From Actinomycetota bacterium (GTDB taxonomy: Bacteria > Actinomycetota > Thermoleophilia > Solirubrobacterales > Solirubrobacteraceae), in assembly GCA_005883215.1 (NCBI GenBank), contig VAYS01000006.1:1-64000 (forward strand): a stretch of DNA of 64,000 bases. Direction: 5' to 3'. Each line of letters begins with the position of its first letter. Position 1 is the first letter of the stretch. Positions 59,695 through 64,000 of the stretch are shown piece by piece. A program made the position numbers and the translations under genes. The notes under the pieces are model-generated. The model saw only the letters and a list, made by a program, of their open reading frames with translations, searched no databases and was not told the origin of the DNA.

Positions 59695-61013
59695 CGCCAC
59701 CGGTCGAGGCACAGGCCGGCGCCATCGTCCTGGAGCCGGGCGTCGGCACGCTCGAGCCGGGCGTCGGCGCCCTCCAGACGCCGCTCGAGCGGGTGCTCGC
59801 GCGCGGCCGGGTCCGGGCCCTGCTGGCGATGCTCGGTCCCGCCTTCGTGGCGGCCATCGCCTACGTCGACCCCGGCAACTTCGCCACCAACGTGCAGGGC
59901 GGGGCGCAGTTCGGCTACCTGCTGCTGTGGGTCGTCCTGCTGGCCAATCTGATGGCGATGCTGATCCAGTACCTATCGGCCAAGCTCGGCATCGCCACCG
60001 ACCACAGCCTGCCCGAGCTCTGCCGTGAGCGCTTTCCCCGGGCGGTGACCTGGGGCCTGTGGGTCCAAGCCGAGCTCATGGCGATGTCCACCGACGTCGC
60101 CGAGTTCATCGGCGCCGCCCTCGGCCTGAACCTGCTCTTCGGCGTGCCCCTGCTCACCGCCGGCCTGCTCACGGCGGTGATCGCGTTCGCCCTGCTCGAG
60201 CTCCAGGCGCGCGGCTACCGGCGCTTCGAGCTGGCGATCACCGGGCTGCTGGGGATCATCTTCGTCGGCTTTCTCTATGAGACGCTGAAGATCGGCCCAT
60301 CGGCTCATGCCTCGCTGGCCGGCCTGGTCCCCCACTTCGGGGGAAGCGCCGGCCTGCTGCTCGCCGTGGGCATCATCGGCGCGACGGTGATGCCCCACGT
60401 GATCTACCTGCACTCGGCGCTGACCAACGGGCGGGTGGCGGCGCACAACGACCGCGAGCGCCGGCGCATCCTGCGCTTCGAGCGGGTCGACGTGATCGTC
60501 GCCCTGGGGGTGGCCGGATTGATCAACCTGGCGATGCTCGCCGTGGCCGCCAAGCTCTTTCACGGCCCGGGCCACGCCAACATCACCACGATCGAGCAGG
60601 CCCACTCCGGGTTTGCCAACCTGGTCGGCGGTGGCGCGGCGCTGGCGTTCGCGGTGGCCCTGCTGGCCTCGGGCGCCTCTTCCTCGAGCGTGGGCACCTA
60701 CGCCGGACAGGTGGTGATGCAGGGCTTCATCCGCTTCCGCATCCCGCTGGTGCTGCGCCGGCTGATCACGATGATCCCCGCCCTGGCCGTGCTGGCCGTG
60801 GGCGTCAGCCCCACCAACGCACTGGTGCTCAGCCAGGTGGTGCTCTCCTTCGGCATCCCGCTGGCGCTGATCCCGCTGGTGCTGCTCACCGCCGACCGCG
60901 AGGTCATGGGGGTCCACGTAAACGGTCGCTGGCTCAGCGCGGTGGCGTGGACGGTGGCGGGACTGATCAGCGGGCTGAACGTCTACCTGATCGTCCAGCA
61001 GTTCTGGGCCTAG
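59691..61013 (+). CDS. mntH: Nramp-type divalent metal transporter
   Basis: A 440-residue proton-coupled Mn/Fe importer. The metal-site motif in helix 1 is AIAYVDPGNFATN (DPGN), and helix 6 has GATVMPHVIYLHS (MPH). About 11 membrane helices are predicted. The first 35 residues are Gly/Glu/Pro-rich and cytosolic. The ATG overlaps the regulator stop by 4 bases, so regulator and transporter are translationally coupled. Confidence 0.95.
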   Translation: MTPPVEAQAGAIVLEPGVGTLEPGVGALQTPLERVLARGRVRALLAMLGPAFVAAIAYVDPGNFATNVQGGAQFGYLLLWVVLLANLMAMLIQYLSAKLGIATDHSLPELCRERFPRAVTWGLWVQAELMAMSTDVAEFIGAALGLNLLFGVPLLTAGLLTAVIAFALLELQARGYRRFELAITGLLGIIFVGFLYETLKIGPSAHASLAGLVPHFGGSAGLLLAVGIIGATVMPHVIYLHSALTNGRVAAHNDRERRRILRFERVDVIVALGVAGLINLAMLAVAAKLFHGPGHANITTIEQAHSGFANLVGGGAALAFAVALLASGASSSSVGTYAGQVVMQGFIRFRIPLVLRRLITMIPALAVLAVGVSPTNALVLSQVVLSFGIPLALIPLVLLTADREVMGVHVNGRWLSAVAWTVAGLISGLNVYLIVQQFWA

Positions 61014-61085
61014 CCGGGTTCGCACCGGCACGCGGGTGCGCGCCGCGGTCCGGCGGTCGGCCGCCGCAGTAGGCTTCGCCGCAGC

Positions 61086-61448
61086 ATGGCTCTGGCCGAG
61101 GACTTCCAGGCGGTGATCGAGGAGCTTCCCGACGACTGGACCGATCTCGAGCTCGATCTGCGGCTGGCCGACGAGTCGCGCTACGTCGACGCAGCGGTGT
61201 ACCTGGTGACCTGCAACGCCCAGCCCTACTCCCGCCACGACTGGCACTGGCGCCTGCGCGTCGCTCACCGCTTCGGGCACGCGGCGTCGGCGCCGACCAC
61301 CCACGGGGCGCTGAAGCTGCTCGACGACGCGGGCATCGCCGGCCAGCTCGCCGTGCGCGAGGTGCGCGAGGGCCGCGTGGAGATCAACCCGCTGTGGGGG
61401 AGGCCGGAGTCCGCGCGCCAGGAGTTCCGGCGCCTGCGCGCCCAGTAG
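61086..61448 (+). CDS. unknown 120-residue cytosolic protein
   Basis: An uncharacterised protein. It opens with an acidic helix (AEDFQAVIEELPDDWTDLELDLRLADES), followed by beta strands (YLVTCNAQPYSRHDWHWRLRVAHRFGHAA) and a helical end (GALKLLDDAGIAGQLAVREVREG). No catalytic motif is evident. TAGGCT lies 10 nt before the ATG. A 12-bp gap leads to the receiver-like gene downstream, so the two may be co-transcribed. Confidence 0.72.
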   Translation: MALAEDFQAVIEELPDDWTDLELDLRLADESRYVDAAVYLVTCNAQPYSRHDWHWRLRVAHRFGHAASAPTTHGALKLLDDAGIAGQLAVREVREGRVEINPLWGRPESARQEFRRLRAQ

Positions 61449-61460
61449 CGGAGCGCTGCC

Positions 61461-61844
61461 GTGGCGCGCATCGTCGCCCTGGTGCCCGACCTGATGTTCG
61501 GATCGCGGGTGCAGGCCGCGCTGGCCGGCGCGGGGCACGACGTCGCGCTGGTGGCCTCCGGGCCCGAGGCCAAGGCGCGCCTGGACCGGGCCGAGCTGCT
61601 GGTGGTCGACCTCGCCCAGCCCGACCCGGCCGGCATCGACCTGGTCGCCGGGCTGGGCGCCGGCGAGCGGGCGGGCGTGCGAACCCTGGCCTACTACGCC
61701 CACGTCGACCAGGCGACGCGCGAGCGGGCGCAGGAGGCGGGCTTCGATCTCGTGGTGCCGCGCTCGCGCATGGCCCGCGAGGGCCCGGCCCTGGTCGCGG
61801 GGTTATTGGCAGGCGGCGGACAACGGGACCGGGTCGAACCCTAG
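61461..61844 (+). CDS. receiver-like (pseudo-receiver) domain protein
   Basis: A 127-residue protein with the alternating beta/alpha pattern of response-regulator receiver domains. The strand IVALVPDLMFG, helix, strand DVALVASGP, and LLVVDLAQPDPAGIDLV hold an Asp at the position of the phospho-acceptor. However, the acidic pair at the end of the first strand is missing (VPDLMF) and the conserved Lys near the end is absent (VVPRSRM). It probably does not work as a standard phospho-receiver. No kinase lies nearby. Confidence 0.68.
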   Translation: MARIVALVPDLMFGSRVQAALAGAGHDVALVASGPEAKARLDRAELLVVDLAQPDPAGIDLVAGLGAGERAGVRTLAYYAHVDQATRERAQEAGFDLVVPRSRMAREGPALVAGLLAGGGQRDRVEP

Positions 61845-61886
61845 AATCGCCGCCGCATCGCACCTCGACCGAGGAGGAGGAGAGCG

Positions 61887-62681
61887 TTGGAGTCAAGTGG
61901 GACGACGACGGGCGGCCGCGCGGCGGCCGGCGAGCCGGCGGCGCCGGAGCTACAGCCGCGGGGGATACCGGCCTACGCGGCCGAGCTCGTGGGCACGCTG
62001 GTGCTGGTGTTCTTCATCTGCCTGGTACTGAGCGTCGACATCGGCGTGCTCGGCTACAAGTTCGACGCCGCCGGGATCGGCCTGCTCCACGCCTTCGTGC
62101 TGATGCTGCTGGTCTACTCGCTGGGCGGAACGTCGGGCGCCCACTTCAACCCGGCGGTCACCGCCGCGCTGGCGGCCGTGCGCAAGATCGCCCCGATCGA
62201 CGCGGCGATCTACATCTGCATGCAGCTGGTGGGGGCCGTCCTCGGCGCCCTGCTGTGCAAGGCCATCCTGCATGACCCGGGGCAGGCGGCCCACTACGGC
62301 GCGGTCACCGTCTCGGACGCGCTCAAGGGAGCCAACTTCACCGGCGCGCTGGTCGAGGCGATCGGGGCGTTCGCGCTGATGTGGGCGATCATGGCCATGG
62401 CGGTCAATCCCCGCGGACCGCGCAACATGGCCGGGTTGGTGATCGGGGCGACCCTGGGCTTCGTGGTGATCGTCATCGGGCCGCTCACCGGCGCGGGCGT
62501 CAACCCCGCCCGAGCGTTCGGCCCGGACCTGGTCGGCGGCGGCGCCGACGCCGGCCCCTTCCTGCTCGTCTACGTGCTGGGCCCGGTGGTGGGGGCCCTG
62601 GTGGCCGCGTTCGGCTACCGCTTCCTGGTCCTCGATCCCCAGGCCAGGGTGGGCGAGGCGCCGATCCAGAAGCTGTCCTGA
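61887..62681 (+). CDS. aquaporin/MIP family channel
   Basis: A 264-residue channel with six membrane helices. The two pore half-helices carry the NPA motifs in SGAHFNPAVTAAL and GAGVNPARAFGPDL. The second-loop NPAR and the residues around it suggest a water- or small-solute-type channel; glycerol facilitators usually have NPARD. The start is TTG 61887, following an extended GAGGAGGAGGAG ribosome-binding site, and the first 28 residues are low-complexity. It is followed 57 bp later by fbiC on the same strand. Confidence 0.9.
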   Translation: MESSGTTTGGRAAAGEPAAPELQPRGIPAYAAELVGTLVLVFFICLVLSVDIGVLGYKFDAAGIGLLHAFVLMLLVYSLGGTSGAHFNPAVTAALAAVRKIAPIDAAIYICMQLVGAVLGALLCKAILHDPGQAAHYGAVTVSDALKGANFTGALVEAIGAFALMWAIMAMAVNPRGPRNMAGLVIGATLGFVVIVIGPLTGAGVNPARAFGPDLVGGGADAGPFLLVYVLGPVVGALVAAFGYRFLVLDPQARVGEAPIQKLS

Positions 62682-62738
62682 CGCGATCCCCACACGGCCG
62701 GCTCTCGGAGCTCGGCCCCGCGTAGACTCAGCAGAGCA

Positions 62739-64000
62739 ATGCGGCGGCGGGTCACCTTCTCGCGCAACCTCACGCTCTCGCTCTCGCGGACGTGCCGCTG
62801 CTATTGCAAGTATTGCGCGTTCGCCACGCACCGGCCCCACCTCTACGCGCCCGGGGAAGTGGAGGAGATCCTCGACGGCGCCGCCCGCCGCCGAGTCAAG
62901 GAGCTGCTGGTGCTCACCGGCGAGCGGCCCGAGCACAACCCGGAGGTGGCCGCCCGCTTGGCCGAGTACGGACACGAGGACTTCACCTCCTACGTGGCCT
63001 GGGCGTGCGAGCGGGCGCTCGAGCGCGGGCTCCTGCCCCACACCAACCTGGGCGTGCTCGAGCGAGCCGACCTCGCCCGCCTGCGCGAGGTCACCGCCTC
63101 CCAGGGCCTGATGCTCGAGTCGATCTCCGAGCGCCTGATGGACACCGTCCACGCCGGCTCGCCGACCAAGCACCCCCGCGCGCGCCTGGCCACGATCGCC
63201 GCTGCGGGGGAACTGCGGATCCCGTTCACCAGCGGGATCCTGGTGGGCATCGGCGAGCGCGAGGATGAGCGCATGGCCTCGCTGGCGGCGCTGGCCGAGC
63301 TGCACCGTCGCCACGGCCACCTGCAGGAGGTGATCCTGCAGAACTTCGTCCCCCACCAGAGCTACTACGGTCGCGAGCCCGCCCAGATCGCCGAGGCGGC
63401 GGCCCGCGAGTACTGGCGCACCGGGGTGGGAGAGCGCCCCGAACAAACGCTCCCCGACTGGGCGGGCCGGATCGAGATCTCGGACATCAAGCGCCTGATC
63501 GCCGAGAGCCGACGGCTGATGCCCGACGTGGGGATCCAGATCCCGCCCAACCTGGCCGACTGGTGGCCCGAGCTGGTGTCCGCCGGAGGCACCGACCTCG
63601 GCGGGCTATCGGCCAACGGCGACCACATCTCCCCCGAGCACCCCTTCCCCTCGCCCACCCAGGCGAGAAAGCGCTTGGCCGAATCGGGCTTCGCCCTCAC
63701 CGAGCGCCTGTGCGTCTACCCCCAGTACATCGACCAGGACTGGCTGGCCCAGGGGGTGCTGGACGTCGTCAAGCGCAGGTACTGGTCGTTCATCCCCCGC
63801 CGGGGCTCCGGGCGGCGCGAGGAGCGCGACATCGACCCCGGGCTGGCGCCGGCGGCGATCGAGCGCGGCCGCGAGGGCCAGGCGCTCTCGCTGGACGAGA
63901 TGACCGCGCTGTTCGCCGAGCGTCGGCCGGAGGTGATCGAGGACATGCGCCGGGCCGCCGACGAGCTGCGCGCCGAGGTGGCGGGTGACCTCGTCACCTT
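62739..64000 (+). CDS. fbiC: FO synthase FbiC (CofG-CofH fusion), partial at window edge
   Basis: Radical SAM enzyme that makes the deazaflavin chromophore FO of coenzyme F420. The visible 420 residues are the CofG half: the cluster motif TCRCYCKYCAF (Cx3Cx2C), LLVLTGERPE, LESISERLM, and IPPNLADWWPELVSAGGTDLGG. The reading frame then continues into ADELRAEVAGDLVT, which matches the opening of CofH (before its NRNINFTNVC cluster), so the gene is the actinobacterial fused form. It runs off the window end. TAGACT lies 10 nt before ATG 62739. Confidence 0.94.
   Translation, partial: MRRRVTFSRNLTLSLSRTCRCYCKYCAFATHRPHLYAPGEVEEILDGAARRRVKELLVLTGERPEHNPEVAARLAEYGHEDFTSYVAWACERALERGLLPHTNLGVLERADLARLREVTASQGLMLESISERLMDTVHAGSPTKHPRARLATIAAAGELRIPFTSGILVGIGEREDERMASLAALAELHRRHGHLQEVILQNFVPHQSYYGREPAQIAEAAAREYWRTGVGERPEQTLPDWAGRIEISDIKRLIAESRRLMPDVGIQIPPNLADWWPELVSAGGTDLGGLSANGDHISPEHPFPSPTQARKRLAESGFALTERLCVYPQYIDQDWLAQGVLDVVKRRYWSFIPRRGSGRREERDIDPGLAPAAIERGREGQALSLDEMTALFAERRPEVIEDMRRAADELRAEVAGDLVT

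Noticed and set aside
59973-61703. 576-residue minus-strand frame opposite mntH
   Set aside because: Antisense to a clear Nramp transporter and two further genes; low-complexity Gln/Gly/His sequence.
1-64000. tRNA genes, insertion sequences and prophage
   Set aside because: I looked for T-loop GGTTCGAATCC-like motifs in the gaps and for transposase or integrase motifs in all frames and found none convincing; a tRNAscan-SE run would settle the tRNA point.

Overview
The window is about 70% GC with dense, mostly co-directional short operons and no mobile elements, CRISPR arrays or tRNA genes that I could recognise. LexA, a bacterial type A RNase P RNA, an actinobacterial-style c-di-AMP riboswitch, a CofG-CofH (FbiC) fusion, GTP-dependent PEP carboxykinase, crotonyl-CoA carboxylase/reductase and secreted proteins with Arg-rich C-terminal modules together suggest an actinobacterium. 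Thermoleophilia/Solirubrobacterales is my best guess, by inference and not by any database comparison. Many start codons lie 6-10 nt after a TANNNT element, suggesting frequent leaderless or nearly leaderless transcription.

Layout. 1-3.7 kb: end of lexA, a zinc-ribbon ORF, rnpB with terminator, a lipoprotein, a methyltransferase, a membrane cytochrome c, and a c-di-AMP riboswitch before an unknown membrane-anchored protein. 3.8-10.2 kb: AhpD-like protein and HxlR regulator, type I glutamine synthetase, aldo/keto reductase, DUF255 thioredoxin-like protein, a second HxlR and RidA. 10.2-16 kb: secreted penicillin acylase with a duplicated basic insert, acyl-CoA synthetase, hotdog thioesterase, nitroreductase. 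16.1-21.3 kb: acyl-CoA dehydrogenase, small unknown protein, phosphoketolase and acetate kinase in one operon. 21.5-29.5 kb: YbjQ, Fpg/Nei glycosylase, then a minus-strand operon of malyl-CoA lyase, a SucC/SucD-like CoA ligase and a ferredoxin, divergent from a MaoC hydratase, followed by PEP carboxykinase. 29.5-41 kb: intradiol dioxygenase-like protein, GH3 glycosidase, lipase, crotonase, MobA, MoaA and several secreted or membrane proteins. 41-46.3 kb: MeaB and ethylmalonyl-CoA/methylmalonyl-CoA mutase, metallo-beta-lactamase-fold protein, ClpS. 46.3-54.6 kb: a giant subtilase-like FG-GAP protein, crotonyl-CoA carboxylase/reductase, a heme peroxidase and a tandem repeat array. 54.6-64 kb: MFS exporter with MarR regulator, lipoproteins, YgfZ, DtxR/MntR regulator with MntH, aquaporin and the start of fbiC.

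How the genes fit together. The strongest theme is C2 and propionyl-CoA metabolism. Crotonyl-CoA carboxylase/reductase, a MeaA/Ecm-type mutase with its MeaB chaperone, a MaoC hydratase (candidate mesaconyl-CoA hydratase), malyl-CoA lyase and possibly the acyl-CoA dehydrogenase make up most of the ethylmalonyl-CoA pathway, spread over five loci. A SucCD-like ligase co-transcribed with malyl-CoA lyase could release malate from malyl-CoA with ATP gain, and PEP carboxykinase would lead on to gluconeogenesis. Phosphoketolase and acetate kinase provide acetyl phosphate and acetate. Molybdenum cofactor (moaA, mobA), F420 (fbiC) and manganese (mntH) functions also appear. All starts given below are my own choices from Shine-Dalgarno sites, signal peptides and -10 spacing.
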